The notes: a model not told the origin generated them from the sequence alone. Positions 51,755-61,202 are shown, counted from the stretch's first letter. The stretch is DNA of 64,000 bases from Alkalicoccus chagannorensis DSM 18086 (GCF_000429725.1 NZ_AUCK01000005.1:116015-180014); one strand, 5' to 3'. Program-made: numbers and translations.

Positions 51755-52589
51755 CGGGTTCCCTCCTCGTTTGTTTTTCCGCCGGCGCGAGTATGTCAAG
51801 AAACGTGCGGCTCGTCAGCAGCGTGTTGTGATTTTCTCCCGGTACGATGACAGGGTCTGGTAATCCATGGTCGTGACAGAACGAGACGAAACGGTCAGCT
51901 GTGACGATTTCGTCTTCAGCACCGGTAATCCAGCGCGTGCGGTTGAAATCAATCCGGCTGAAATCTGTCTCTTTTTCAATGAACCGGCTCAGCATGAGGC
52001 GGTAACTGAGCTTCTTCCGATAGGTGGTAGAACCGGGCTGGAGCGGATCTTGCCGGAGTGGAATATCAACGATGTGCATCCGGCCGGCGGCTTGGACACC
52101 GGCCCGAGTCAGGAACGCGGCAGCTGCCGCTTTTTTCAGCGATAATTTGTACGTATCATCACTCCCGTCGTTTGGAGCAAAAACGGGATGAGCTGGATGG
52201 AGAAACGGGGCAGCCAGCACCGCATCATCCAGATAACGGCCGTCTTTCTCCTGCATGTAGCGGAGCACACTGCCTGCGCCCATCGAATGACCGGCCAGGG
52301 TGACGTGGTCATACGACTGCTTCAAAGCATGAAGGACCGATTCAATGTCATCGTCGGTTTGTCCGTGATAGGTGAGGGCACCGGGGGATGTCCGGTCGTG
52401 ATAGCCCCGCAGGATCAGCAGGTACACATCAGCCCTGGAGGCGGCTTGTTCCGCTGCTGCTGCGAGGACATCCATATCGTGGGTAATGCCGTGAAGCATC
52501 AGAACGGCTTTTGGTTTTGGCGTCTGCCCGCGTGTCGTATAAGCAGGCAGGAGTACGTGGTCTTTCATTCGAAAAGAAACAATGTCCAT
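51732..52589 (-). CDS. Alpha/beta hydrolase
   Basis: A 285-residue hydrolase with LMLHGITHD oxyanion region near 30, the nucleophile elbow GHSMGAG (Ser102), an acid in TGAEDEIVT near 222 and His in GENHNT near 253. It resembles cytoplasmic lysophospholipase-like serine hydrolases. Its 3' end overlaps the phosphatase gene. GAGGAGGACACGGACC precedes ATG. Substrate unknown. Confidence 0.88.
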   Translation of the reverse strand: MDIVSFRMKDHVLLPAYTTRGQTPKPKAVLMLHGITHDMDVLAAAAEQAASRADVYLLILRGYHDRTSPGALTYHGQTDDDIESVLHALKQSYDHVTLAGHSMGAGSVLRYMQEKDGRYLDDAVLAAPFLHPAHPVFAPNDGSDDTYKLSLKKAAAAAFLTRAGVQAAGRMHIVDIPLRQDPLQPGSTTYRKKLSYRLMLSRFIEKETDFSRIDFNRTRWITGAEDEIVTADRFVSFCHDHGLPDPVIVPGENHNTLLTSRTFLDILAPAEKQTRREPDAQSGLI

Positions 52590-52704
52590 GGTCCGTGTCC
52601 TCCTCTAAAGCGTAGCTTACTAGGTTTGACCATAGTGTAGCACGGCGCCGCTGCATTTTCCCGTCAGGTGTTTGGCATCGCAGGAAGCCTGCACCCGTGT
52701 CTCA

Positions 52705-52713
52705 TGCTATACT
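52705..52713 (+). promoter_or_regulatory. Extended -10 promoter of ywbE
   Basis: TGCTATACT, 28 bases before the ATG. No clear -35. Confidence 0.4.
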
Positions 52714-52741
52714 AACGAAAGAACGAAAGGAGAGAATCACG

Positions 52742-52945
52742 ATGTCATCTATACCGAGAAAAGATCTGGCTCCGGGAGTGAAGGTTGCTGTTGTACAGAA
52801 ACAGGACCAGCGGAGCGGAACATTAACGAAAGGGACAGTGAAGGACATTTTAACCAAATCCCCTTCGCACCCCCACGGCATTAAAGTCCGTTTGACGGAC
52901 GGAACGGTAGGAAGAGTGAAAGAGCTTGCCAAAGCAGACGAATGA
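52742..52945 (+). CDS. ywbE: YwbE family protein
   Basis: A 67-residue protein with the YwbE pattern: RKDLAPGVKVAVVQKQDQRS then GTLTKGTVKDILTKSPSHPH and GIKVRLTDGTVGRV. It is a small beta protein of unknown function. AAAGGAGAGAATCACG precedes ATG. The next gene starts inside its end (TTG at 52926). Confidence 0.92.
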   Translation: MSSIPRKDLAPGVKVAVVQKQDQRSGTLTKGTVKDILTKSPSHPHGIKVRLTDGTVGRVKELAKADE

Positions 52946-53378
52946 TCATCGTTTTTACATGCCGCGACCCGGGCTCTGGCGTTTGTTTGGAAGCCTGTGG
53001 CTGCTGACAGCGGTCGTACTTATCTCACTGAGCCTGCTCCGGGGCGCTTCTTACGGATGGGCCTGGACGGATACTGCCGGTCTTGTGGCAGGAGGAGGGG
53101 CGGCTGCCGCGTCCCTTTATTTTTTTCTGCTGCCCTCGAGGCCGCTCTGTATGATCACTGGTGAAGCCGTATCATTTTACCGCGGGATGCTCCGCCGCCG
53201 TCTCCGGCTCGACTGGCACGCCATCAGCTGGGTGGAACAGGAGGAGGACATGCTCATGTTTCACATGAAAGAAGGAGGCGCCCACGCAGTGGATGGGAGT
53301 ACATTCCGGCAGGAGGACCGTGATCATGTCGTACAGCTGATCAGCAGATACAAGAGCGTATTCCGACGAAAACAGTGA
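52926..53378 (+). CDS. Small membrane protein with C-terminal PH-like segment, function unknown
   Basis: About 139-150 residues. Two hydrophobic segments (about 19-40 and 50-67) are followed by a soluble tail (LCMITGEAVSFYRGMLRRRL and SWVEQEEDMLMFHMKEGG) that recalls small PH-like domains of bacterial membrane proteins. TTG at 52926 overlaps ywbE and is preceded by a GGAAGAG-like site; ATG at 52959 is an alternative with no ribosome site. It is probably translated by coupling with ywbE. Confidence 0.55.
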   Translation: MPKQTNDHRFYMPRPGLWRLFGSLWLLTAVVLISLSLLRGASYGWAWTDTAGLVAGGGAAAASLYFFLLPSRPLCMITGEAVSFYRGMLRRRLRLDWHAISWVEQEEDMLMFHMKEGGAHAVDGSTFRQEDRDHVVQLISRYKSVFRRKQ

Positions 53379-53445
53379 AAAAACAGCGTGGATCCCGGAA
53401 TGAGGCCTCTATCCTCCCGGGAGTCTGCAGCAGAGAAGTGCAATG

Positions 53446-53489
53446 CCGTATACCGATCGTCAGCTGACGATCCGGTATACGGTTTTTTA
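53446..53489 (+). terminator. Terminator of the ywbE operon
   Basis: CCGTATACCGATCGTC pairs with GACGATCCGGTATACGG with one bulge, then TTTTTT. Confidence 0.85.
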
Positions 53490-53690
53490 AAGGATAGCTC
53501 TGTTCTTGTTTATTGTTGATCATGACAGAAAACGCCGCTGCAACTCGGCAGGCTTGCCGTGGAGGAAATCTCCAGCTTCCTCGGTCTGACGCCCTGCAGG
53601 ATCTTCCGATCTCCTTCTTCCACAGGCGTCCGCCGGTCTTCGCTGTGTTCTTCTGATAGAAAGAAACGTTTATGAAACGGAGCAGGTCCA

Positions 53691-53808
53691 TGCTCTTTTC
53701 GAGACGCCTGCGGATAAAGAAAGCGTACGATCCTCCCGGATGTAAGGGAGGGAGAGGGGAAGGATTTCTCCGAGGCAAGCGAAGAAAAAAGAGCCGCAGG
53801 CGTACTTT
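53691..53808 (-). repeat. Intergenic repeat R3, module A (reverse copy)
   Basis: The reverse complement of 7334-7458. A more degenerate forward copy may lie just upstream at about 53549-53635 (GAGGAAATC..AGGCGTCC). The gene-free stretch 53379-54163 holds these, module B, R1 and the terminator. Confidence 0.7.
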
Positions 53809-53838
53809 TGTTATAACAACACTAGGTTTTAACAGAGA

Positions 53839-53901
53839 CACTCATGCAGCCTCGCTGCACCATGATAGATGAAACTCCTATGTTCTATTTTCAAGGTAGC
53901 C
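53839..53901 (+). repeat. Intergenic repeat R3, module B, copy 2
   Basis: Matches 7613-7680 in the same direction, with a seven-base deletion. Confidence 0.8.
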
Positions 53902-54044
53902 TAAAGTATAAGAATGTATAAGTTATTCATCCAGGGGTACGGCGGCTTCGACGGCTGCGCTGGAATCAGGAAGCCCGCATACTTCTCTCAATGAAGCTGC
54001 GGCACACGCCGTTCCGGCCGAAAGACGATCCGCGCTGGTGTTCA
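53902..54044 (+). repeat. Intergenic repeat R1, copy
   Basis: Head AAAGTATAAGAATGTATAAG, then GGCGGCTTCGACGGCTGCGC, an AATGAAGCTGCGGCACACGC block and a GGCCGAAAG closing arm. The central stem is poorly kept. Confidence 0.7.
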
Positions 54045-54163
54045 TGCAGGGAAACAGCTGGCCCTGCTCGAAGAAGAAGAAAAGAATCAACGATGGGCAC
54101 ATGCTTCCTCGGTTTTTGAAACAGAAGGGAAGGGAATAGGTACGCAGACGTGGAGGTGAGCGA

Positions 54164-55207
54164 ATGATGAAAACAGCATGGGAGACGCTGCTCTCTATTG
54201 GATCGGAAGGCGGTGTGCTCGAGTTGAAAGGCAGGCTGACGGAGGATGGGTGGTATTTCCGCCGGGTGGTTAGTGATATGGAGGAAGGAAGCCGGCGCTT
54301 CTCTGCAGAAGGTTCAGATGAAGACGGCCTTGCACTGCTGGATGATTATGCCTGGCTGTCGCTCTATCCGCTTTATGTGGATAATAAGATTACGACAGCG
54401 GTAAGAAAGCGGGTGCTTTTCCACAGGTACCGGAATGAATCGGCTTTTTCTGCCTGGATTGAATCTACGTTTCCGGAAGATGACTGGGAAGCGGCAAAGC
54501 TCGTGAACTGGATCCTGACTTCCGGATCGACTGTCGTCCTGACAGGTGCCGGGATGAGCACGGAATCCAGCCTGCCTGATTTCCGCTCCAAAGAAGGCTG
54601 GTGGAAGAATATTGACCCGAGAACGGTCGCATCCACCGAAGCGCTGTCGCATCATTATGACCTGTTCCACAGCTTTTACAAAGCAAGGCTCGATAACCTG
54701 GATCAGGCGTCTCCGCACAACGGACACCGGGCCCTTGCCAACTGGGAAAAGTATGGCCGGATTGATGCCGTTGCAACACAGAATGTTGACGGCCTGCACC
54801 AGGCAGCGGGTTCACAGACGGTGTATGAACTGCACGGCTCGATCCGCCGCTTCCGCTGTCATCAATGCGGCGAAGAGCTCCCCCGCAGTACTTTCATCGA
54901 GAAAGAAGCATGCAGCTGCGGCGGGCGGATCCGGCCCGGCGTTGTGCTCTTCGGCGAGATGCTGCCTGCAGAGGCATGGGAACCGGCTATGGAGAAAATG
55001 GAACGATCGGATCTCTCGATTGTCATAGGAACGAGTCTGGAAGTGTATCCGGCTAATCAGCTTCCGGCAGTCACAAGAGGAAGAACAGCCTACATCAACA
55101 AAGATATTCAGACCGGCGCAGGGGATTTTGATCTTGTCATCCGGGGCAATGCCGGAGAAGTGCTCACGACCATGAATACGTATATGGATGAAGTACTGAT
55201 GGAATAA
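54164..55207 (+). CDS. Sirtuin (Sir2) deacetylase with extra N-terminal domain
   Basis: A 347-residue NAD-dependent protein deacylase. The Sir2 core starts near 115: [19 protein letters not shown] (126-142, shortened), TQNVDGLH at 205-212, catalytic His224 in ELHG, and zinc Cys232, 235, 250, 252. The first about 108 residues are not part of the usual 240-250-residue SrtN type and start with [18 protein letters not shown], an alpha/beta-looking module with an [12 protein letters not shown] segment. No family for this module is known to me. Site GTGGAGGTGAGCGA. Monocistronic. Confidence 0.88.
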   Translation: MMKTAWETLLSIGSEGGVLELKGRLTEDGWYFRRVVSDMEEGSRRFSAEGSDEDGLALLDDYAWLSLYPLYVDNKITTAVRKRVLFHRYRNESAFSAWIESTFPEDDWEAAKLVNWILTSGSTVVLTGAGMSTESSLPDFRSKEGWWKNIDPRTVASTEALSHHYDLFHSFYKARLDNLDQASPHNGHRALANWEKYGRIDAVATQNVDGLHQAAGSQTVYELHGSIRRFRCHQCGEELPRSTFIEKEACSCGGRIRPGVVLFGEMLPAEAWEPAMEKMERSDLSIVIGTSLEVYPANQLPAVTRGRTAYINKDIQTGAGDFDLVIRGNAGEVLTTMNTYMDEVLME

Positions 55208-55316
55208 CCAGCTCCCTCATTCAAGGGAGGTGCTCTGAAAGGTGGAGGCCAAAAACCGTTTTGTGTTTTTGGTCTTCCATGCTCTGAAAGTCCTGTTCAA
55301 ACAGCTGAAAATCAGG

Positions 55317-55322
55317 TATAAT
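55317..55322 (+). promoter_or_regulatory. -10 element of the lactate permease gene
   Basis: TATAAT, 53 bases before the ATG. -35 is weak. Confidence 0.35.
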
Positions 55323-55374
55323 AAACTTATATTGTTCAGTATTTCACAATGTTGTTTCGAAGGGGCGGATAGAC

Positions 55375-56949
55375 ATGATGGCAGCAGCTGCCTTCAGTGC
55401 TGTAATACTACCTTTTTTATTTCTGGTTATTCTGCGGATGCCGGCAAAAAAAGGAATGACCTACAGTGCTGGTATCTTTTTTGTACTCGCTTTTACCGTT
55501 TGGAATATGGAACTCGATGTCCTGGCTGCTTCGGCAGCAGAAGGGTTCCATCAGGCACTGACGATTTTGTTTATTCTCCTCGGTGCCATTGTTCTGCTGA
55601 ATGTGCTGAAGCTGACGGGGGCCGTAACCAGAATCAATCAAGGTTTCCGGAGCATATCCACGGACATGCGTGTCCAGGTGGTCATCGTTGCTTTTCTTTT
55701 CGGAAGTCTGATTGAAGGAGCTGCAGGATTCGGCACGCCGGCAGCGGTTACTGGTCCTTTGATGGTCGCGCTCGGGTTCACCCCGCTGGCCGCAGCCTCC
55801 CTGGCGCTGATCGCCGACAGCACGGCGGTCTCTTTCGGTGCTGTCGGAACTCCGGTCATCATCGGCCTCAGCGGGGTCGAGGGAAGTGGTCCGGAGATGT
55901 TCCAGCAGGTGGCCGTAGAAATTACCCGGATGGATTTAATGGCAGGGACGTTCATTCCCGCTATTCTCGTGCTGATTCTGACCTTGTTTTTCAAAAATAA
56001 AGGCAGCAGCGGCGGCTTCCTGCCGATGCTCCCCTGGGCGCTGATGACCGGGATTGCCTACACGGGCTCGGCTTTCGTGTATGCGGTTCTTTTCGGTCCG
56101 GAATTCGTCGCCATTCTTGCCTCGCTGACAGCGCTTGCCGTATCGACGCTGACAGCGAAGTACAACATTCTGCTGCCGAAAGAGACCTGGAGGGAAGCCG
56201 TTGATGAAGAAGCAGCGGAAGTAGAGGAATCGTCCGACATGAGTCTTCTTGCCGCCTGGAGCCCTTACGTGATTGTCGTGGCGCTGCTTCTGCTGACAAG
56301 GATGGTGGAGCCGGTACAGCAGGCTGCCCAGACGCTGATTGATTGGAGCTGGAACGACATATTCGGCATTGAAGGCATCTCTTCTGATTGGGAGGTGCTG
56401 TACTCCCCGGGGGCGGTCCTGCTCGGTGCAGCACTGCTGACGCTGCTTATTCAGCGGAAGCCGTTTAAACTCGCCGGCACTGCGTTGAAGCAGTCCCAGA
56501 GTACCGTTGTCGGTGCAGCGCTCGCTCTCTTCCCGACGCTGGCGCTCGTGAACGCCTTTATTAACTCCGGTATGAATGCTGCCGACATGCTCTCGATGCC
56601 GGACTATATCGCCGTCCTCTTAAGCGCGGGGCTCGGTGATACGTGGAACCTCGCAGCTCCGTTTCTCGGACTGCTGGGATCGTTCATCACCGGCAGTGCG
56701 ATGGTTTCCGGCCTTACCTTCTCGTCCATTCAAGTAGGCGTGGCCCAGGATGTCGGACTGCAGACGAATCAGGTGCTCGCCCAGCAGGTCGCCGGGTCTG
56801 CTGCCGGCAACATGATATGTGTCCACAACGTGGTTGCAGCCGCCGCGGTCGTCGGGCTGGTCGGCCGCGAAGGGGACATCATCCGTAAAACCGTAGGTCC
56901 TGCGCTCGTGTATGCGGCGCTTATCGGGATCGCAGGTTTTCTTCTTTAA
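55375..56949 (+). CDS. L-lactate permease (LctP family)
   Basis: A 524-residue transporter with about twelve membrane segments that imports lactate or glycolate with protons. The family core EGAAGFGTPAAVTGPLMVALG near 117-137 (shortened) and SLALIADSTAVSFGAVGTP are clear. It is near the family norm of 530-560. AAGGGGCGGATAGAC precedes the ATG. It is a monocistronic unit upstream of the riboswitch. Confidence 0.93.
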   Translation: MMAAAAFSAVILPFLFLVILRMPAKKGMTYSAGIFFVLAFTVWNMELDVLAASAAEGFHQALTILFILLGAIVLLNVLKLTGAVTRINQGFRSISTDMRVQVVIVAFLFGSLIEGAAGFGTPAAVTGPLMVALGFTPLAAASLALIADSTAVSFGAVGTPVIIGLSGVEGSGPEMFQQVAVEITRMDLMAGTFIPAILVLILTLFFKNKGSSGGFLPMLPWALMTGIAYTGSAFVYAVLFGPEFVAILASLTALAVSTLTAKYNILLPKETWREAVDEEAAEVEESSDMSLLAAWSPYVIVVALLLLTRMVEPVQQAAQTLIDWSWNDIFGIEGISSDWEVLYSPGAVLLGAALLTLLIQRKPFKLAGTALKQSQSTVVGAALALFPTLALVNAFINSGMNAADMLSMPDYIAVLLSAGLGDTWNLAAPFLGLLGSFITGSAMVSGLTFSSIQVGVAQDVGLQTNQVLAQQVAGSAAGNMICVHNVVAAAAVVGLVGREGDIIRKTVGPALVYAALIGIAGFLL

Positions 56950-57117
56950 TTACCGTTCGGGGGAAGAGATTCCTGCATGAGACAGACAACAAAAAAGATT
57001 CTCCCGTCATGGAGCAGTTTTGCCACATGGTGGTGGGAAGATGCTTGCAGAGGATCAGGAAATGATGTAGTATTCGATATGTAGAAATCAGAACCATTCA
57101 AACACAATATGTAGTAT

Positions 57118-57273
57118 GAGGGAAGTGCGGTGCCTCTATTGAGGCTGAAAAGGGAAGCCGGTGTAAATCCGGCGCTGTCCCCGCAACTGTAAATGCGGAC
57201 GACCGGCAACATCCACTGCTGAATCAGCGGGAAGGAGCCGGAAGGAAGATGCATGAGCCAGGAGACCTGCCGT
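57118..57273 (+). ncRNA. Cobalamin riboswitch
   Basis: The core text is present in order: GGTGCCTCTATTGAGG, AGCCGGTGTAAATCCGGC, GCTGTCCCCGCAACTGTAA, and the B12 box GAGCCAGGAGACCTGCC at 57254-57270. Adenosylcobalamin or a related form would bind it. It stands 200 bases before the ribonucleotide reductase start. The leader also holds the terminator at 57357. Confidence 0.93.
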
Positions 57274-57290
57274 TTTTCCCTGTAACGATT

Positions 57291-57333
57291 CTGTCCCTCG
57301 GGGAGTGGGGACAGGGGACGGATTTCTTTTTTT
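57291..57333 (+). promoter_or_regulatory. Leader hairpin after the riboswitch
   Basis: CTGTCCC at 57291-57297 pairs with GGGACAG at 57308-57314; a T7 run follows ten bases later. It may compete with the terminator stem or with the riboswitch 3' end. Confidence 0.4.
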
Positions 57334-57356
57334 CACTCCGGCCTGCGTATATACTG

Positions 57357-57387
57357 ACTCCTCCTGGTTGACAGGGGGAGTTTTTTC
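57357..57387 (+). terminator. Leader terminator of the nrd operon
   Basis: ACTCCTCCTG pairs with CAGGGGGAGT (one G-T) around GTTGA, followed by TTTTTT. Being between the riboswitch and the start codon, it is the likely expression platform. Confidence 0.7.
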
Positions 57388-57473
57388 AGGTGATGGGAAG
57401 AGAAAAGACCGCCTGCGGCGGAACGCGTCTCCTGTACCCTGCTTCCATCAAAAAGAAGCAGGAGGAAGATAAC

Positions 57474-59714
57474 ATGGCCGTAACAGCAGATCTACTTCAG
57501 GAACTGGAGAGCCGGTTTCACATTCAACTCGAAGGCGCAGCGGAAGCACTGCAGCAGAAAGGAACAGCGGAAGCACGGAACTGGCTGATGCACGCCTGCC
57601 TCAATCAGATTGACATCGATAAACCGGATTATACATATGCCGCGGCGTTCTTGTATCTGCAGGAATTGTACGAAAAAGCAGAGCCGAACCGCGGCCGCCC
57701 TTATACGGGACTATACAGCCTTATGCAGCAGCTGACGGAGAAAGGGTTGTACGATCCGGCTCTGCTCGCCGCCTACAGCCCGGAGGAGACAGCCGAGCTG
57801 GAAGCAGCAATGGCCCCGGAGCGGGATAACTTGTTTACGTTCATGGGGCTCTTCCTTCTGGCTGACCGTTACTTAACGAAAGATTATGATGGATCATCCT
57901 ATGAACTGCCGCAGGAACGATTCATGATAACTGCAATGACACTCATGCAGAAAGAATCTCCGGAACGCCGGACGGAGCTCGTGAAAGAAGCATATTGGGC
58001 GATGTCGAATCTGTACATGACCGTTGCGACGCCAACGCTTTCTAACGCAGGGAAAAACACGGGACAGCTGTCCTCGTGTTTTATCGACACGGTCGAAGAT
58101 TCTCTCGATGGAATTTACTTGAACAATTGGGACATCGCGCGCCTGAGTAAAGAAGGCGGCGGTATCGGCGTCTACATGGGCCGAGTGCGCGGACTTGGCT
58201 CGGACATCCAGGGATTCAAACAGACCTCCTCCGGGGTGGTCCCATGGATCCGGTTAATCAACGACACAGCCGTCAGTGTCGATCAGCTCGGCCAGCGTCA
58301 GGGGGCGGTCGCCGTCTACCTGGATCTTTTCCATCACGATATGCTCCACGGCTTTCTGCAGCTGAAAACGAACAACGGCGATGAACGGAGAAAAGCGCAC
58401 GACATCTTTACAGGGGTCTGTATCCCGGATCATTTTATGCGACAGCTCGAAAAGAAAGATGAGGAGGGCCGAAGCATTGGGGAATGGAGCGTGTTCTGCC
58501 CGCATCAAGTCAAGCAGATCATGGGCTGGAAAGATGACAGCGGCCGCCGGCTGGGACTGGAAGATTTTTATGATGAATCAGACCGGCATTACTTCACGGA
58601 AAAATACGAAGAAGCACTGGCACATCCGCTGCTTCCCCGCAAATCAATCCGGGCGATGGAGCTGATGAAAACGATCATGACAGCGCAGCTGGAGACAGGG
58701 ACACCGTATATGTTCTACCGTGATGAGGCCAACCGCCAGAACCCAAACAAAATCGAAGAAGGCCGGACAAGCATTTTTGGCAGCAATCTCTGTACAGAAA
58801 TCATGCAGAACATGTCTGCTTCCACGATCACGGAGGAGTATGAGCTCGACAACGGAGACATCGCCATGATCCGTCGTCCCGGCGATTTTGTCGTCTGTAA
58901 TCTCTCCTCGCTGAACCTGCCGGCTGTCGAGCGCGATGATGTGCTGGAGCGCGTAGTCCGGATTCAGATGCGGATGCTCGATAACGTGATTGATCTCAAT
59001 GATATTCCGGTACCGCAGGCAGTCAAAACAAACAACAAGTATCGTGCTGTAGGACTGGGAACGTTCGGCTGGCATCAGCTGCTCGCCGAAAAAGAAATAG
59101 ACTGGGAATCCGAGGAAGCGGTGCGGTGTGCTGAAGACCTGTATGAACGAACGGCATACTGGACTATTGCTGCCTCTGCTTCGCTGGCAGAAGAAAAGGG
59201 AACGTATCCTGCATATGAAGGTTCGGAATGGGAGAGCGGACGCTATTTTGAGCGGCGTGGATATGCGAGTCCAGCCTGGACAGAGCTGCAGGAGCAGGTT
59301 TTGCGTACCGGTGTGAGAAACGGCTGGATGATGGCGGTCGCTCCGAACTCCTCTACGGCTAAAATTGCAGGCTCCACAGACGGCATCGACCCCATCTACT
59401 CGCTTTCCTATGCTGAAGAGAAAAAGAATTTCAAGCTGAAAGTTACGCCGCCCGGACTGAGTACGCGTACGTACCCATACTACCGGAAAGTTCGTCACGA
59501 GCTGGACCAGCATGCCAGCATCCGCCAGAATCAGGCACGGCAGCGGCATATTGACCAGGGCGTGAGCTTCAACCTGTATGTGCGCCATGATGTCAGTGCG
59601 AAGGCGCTCCTGGATATGCATCTGGATGCCTGGAGAAGCGGATTGAAAACGACGTATTACGTAAGAAGTACTTCGCAGCAGGAAATTGAAGAATGTGAAA
59701 GCTGCCACGCATAG
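57474..59714 (+). CDS. nrdA: Class I ribonucleotide reductase, large subunit
   Basis: A 746-residue alpha subunit making dNDPs from NDPs. Active-site pieces are SSCF near 207 (first redox Cys), the SNLCTEI segment near 438 with the radical Cys, VVCNLSSLNL near 470 with the second redox Cys, and the C-terminal CESCHA tail that passes electrons. No N-terminal ATP cone is visible, so dATP inhibition through a cone is not expected. ATG at 57474 is preceded by GCAGGAGGAAGATAAC; an upstream ORF opening at 57390 is inside the terminator. It is first in the operon nrdA-nrdB-flavodoxin, under the B12 riboswitch. Confidence 0.95.
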   Translation: MAVTADLLQELESRFHIQLEGAAEALQQKGTAEARNWLMHACLNQIDIDKPDYTYAAAFLYLQELYEKAEPNRGRPYTGLYSLMQQLTEKGLYDPALLAAYSPEETAELEAAMAPERDNLFTFMGLFLLADRYLTKDYDGSSYELPQERFMITAMTLMQKESPERRTELVKEAYWAMSNLYMTVATPTLSNAGKNTGQLSSCFIDTVEDSLDGIYLNNWDIARLSKEGGGIGVYMGRVRGLGSDIQGFKQTSSGVVPWIRLINDTAVSVDQLGQRQGAVAVYLDLFHHDMLHGFLQLKTNNGDERRKAHDIFTGVCIPDHFMRQLEKKDEEGRSIGEWSVFCPHQVKQIMGWKDDSGRRLGLEDFYDESDRHYFTEKYEEALAHPLLPRKSIRAMELMKTIMTAQLETGTPYMFYRDEANRQNPNKIEEGRTSIFGSNLCTEIMQNMSASTITEEYELDNGDIAMIRRPGDFVVCNLSSLNLPAVERDDVLERVVRIQMRMLDNVIDLNDIPVPQAVKTNNKYRAVGLGTFGWHQLLAEKEIDWESEEAVRCAEDLYERTAYWTIAASASLAEEKGTYPAYEGSEWESGRYFERRGYASPAWTELQEQVLRTGVRNGWMMAVAPNSSTAKIAGSTDGIDPIYSLSYAEEKKNFKLKVTPPGLSTRTYPYYRKVRHELDQHASIRQNQARQRHIDQGVSFNLYVRHDVSAKALLDMHLDAWRSGLKTTYYVRSTSQQEIEECESCHA

Positions 59715-59724
59715 GAGGATGACC

Positions 59725-60759
59725 ATGACATTAATGAAATCAGCCCTGCTGAATCCGAACGCTCCGTCAAAAGCAACAGCCATCATCAATGGAGAAGCAT
59801 CCGGTATTCTGAATTGGAACGACCTGCGCTATCCGCAGATGTATGACGTGTATCAAGCGCTTCTGTCGAACTTCTGGAAGGCACAGGAAATCAATATGCA
59901 GGACGATATTAAACAATGGAGCGAGCTGTCCGCATCCGAACAGGATGTGTTTCTGCGACTGAGCACCCAGCTTGCTTCGCTGGATAGTCTGCAGACGCCG
60001 ACGATGGCCCAGGTGATGGACTATGTGACCGATCCGAGTTTCCGCGCTGTCTTTGCGGTGATTGCGCAGCAGGAAGCGGTGCACAATGAATCGTACTCCT
60101 ATGTCCTCAGCTCGCTTGTCGATCACGAAGAGCAGCAGCGGCGGTTTGCCCAGGCAAAAGAAGATCCGCTCGTGCGCCGGCGCAATGCGGTGATCATGGA
60201 TGCCTATGAAGCATTCCGTCAGCATCCATCCCCGCAGACGCTGTTTGAACTGTGCGTGCAGTCGATCAACCTGGAAGGGATTTATTTCTATGCTGGGTTT
60301 GCGTTTTTCTACCACCTTGCAAGAGAACAGAAAATGCTGAAGACGAGCACGATGATCAGCTACATTCAGCGGGACGAAATGCAGCACGCGCATTTCATTT
60401 CCCAGTTTGTCCGGCTCTTGATGGAGGAAAATCCGGAACTCCGCACCGAGGCGAATATCCAGTATATTTATGATGCCGTGGGCCGGGCGGTGACATTAGA
60501 GCAGGAATGGGCAGCGGAAGTGCTTGCGCCCATTGAAGAGCTGGATGTAGAAGAGTACCAGGGGTATGTGGAGTACCTGGCCAACAAACGTCTGCGGCAG
60601 CTGCACCTGGAACAGCTCTATCCGGACAGAGAAAATCCGATGCCGTGGATTCATGTTTTCAGCGACGAGATGATGAATGAAACAAAGTCCGACTTCTTTG
60701 AACAAAAGGCACGGACGTATGCAAAAGTAACGGAGAAAAATGGGTTCGATGAACTGTGA
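59725..60759 (+). CDS. nrdB: Class I ribonucleotide reductase, small subunit
   Basis: A 344-residue beta subunit that holds the dimetal site and tyrosyl radical. By family pattern the ligands are D87, E117, H120, E184, E218 and H221, and the radical tyrosine is Y124 (EAVHNESY). All are present, so it should be active as a tyrosyl-radical type. ATG at 59725 has AGGAGG eight bases upstream, ten bases after nrdA. Confidence 0.94.
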   Translation: MTLMKSALLNPNAPSKATAIINGEASGILNWNDLRYPQMYDVYQALLSNFWKAQEINMQDDIKQWSELSASEQDVFLRLSTQLASLDSLQTPTMAQVMDYVTDPSFRAVFAVIAQQEAVHNESYSYVLSSLVDHEEQQRRFAQAKEDPLVRRRNAVIMDAYEAFRQHPSPQTLFELCVQSINLEGIYFYAGFAFFYHLAREQKMLKTSTMISYIQRDEMQHAHFISQFVRLLMEENPELRTEANIQYIYDAVGRAVTLEQEWAAEVLAPIEELDVEEYQGYVEYLANKRLRQLHLEQLYPDRENPMPWIHVFSDEMMNETKSDFFEQKARTYAKVTEKNGFDEL

Positions 60760-61202
60760 TCATCGTCAGCTTTGCATCTTCGACTGGTAATACGGCGAAA
60801 GCAGCGTCCTGGATCGTGTCACAGCTCGAGGAGCCTCACGTCATTATTCCACCGGAACAACTGACAGCTGCGGATCTCAATCGAGCAGCTGCACTCCTGG
60901 CCGGAACGTATACGTGGGGGAACGGAGAGATCCCGGATGCCGCGATGCCGCTGGCAGAACTTGCTTCATCGAGGACGTTCCCTGAGCTGGTCACCGGTAT
61001 TTTCGGTACCGGTGACCAGGGATTCCCGTTCTTCTGTGGAGCGGTAGACCGGCTTGCCGGCATTTTTCAGCAGACAACCCGATTGGCAGTGACGTTAAAA
61101 ATGGAACAGGCACCGCAGCCCGGCGATTGGGAGCGGTGCCGGTTGTTCGTAAAGAAAGTTCAGGCAAGACGGCAGCAGACCTCCGGCGCCCGTCATCTGT
61201 GA
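60756..61202 (+). CDS. Flavodoxin-like protein of the nrd operon
   Basis: A 148-residue FMN protein with the phosphate loop SSTGNT at 8-13 and GTGDQGFPFFCGAVDRL near 85-101, typical of classic flavodoxins. It differs from NrdI (no GNRNWGDNFC-type text), though a similar role in activating or reducing the small subunit is plausible. GTG start at 60756 overlaps the nrdB stop (GTGA), so it is coupled to it. Confidence 0.85.
   Translation: MIIVSFASSTGNTAKAASWIVSQLEEPHVIIPPEQLTAADLNRAAALLAGTYTWGNGEIPDAAMPLAELASSRTFPELVTGIFGTGDQGFPFFCGAVDRLAGIFQQTTRLAVTLKMEQAPQPGDWERCRLFVKKVQARRQQTSGARHL

Noticed and set aside
60756..61202. NrdI call for the nrd-operon flavodoxin
   Set aside because: The typical GNRNWGDNFC-type text is missing and the sequence fits a classic flavodoxin better.
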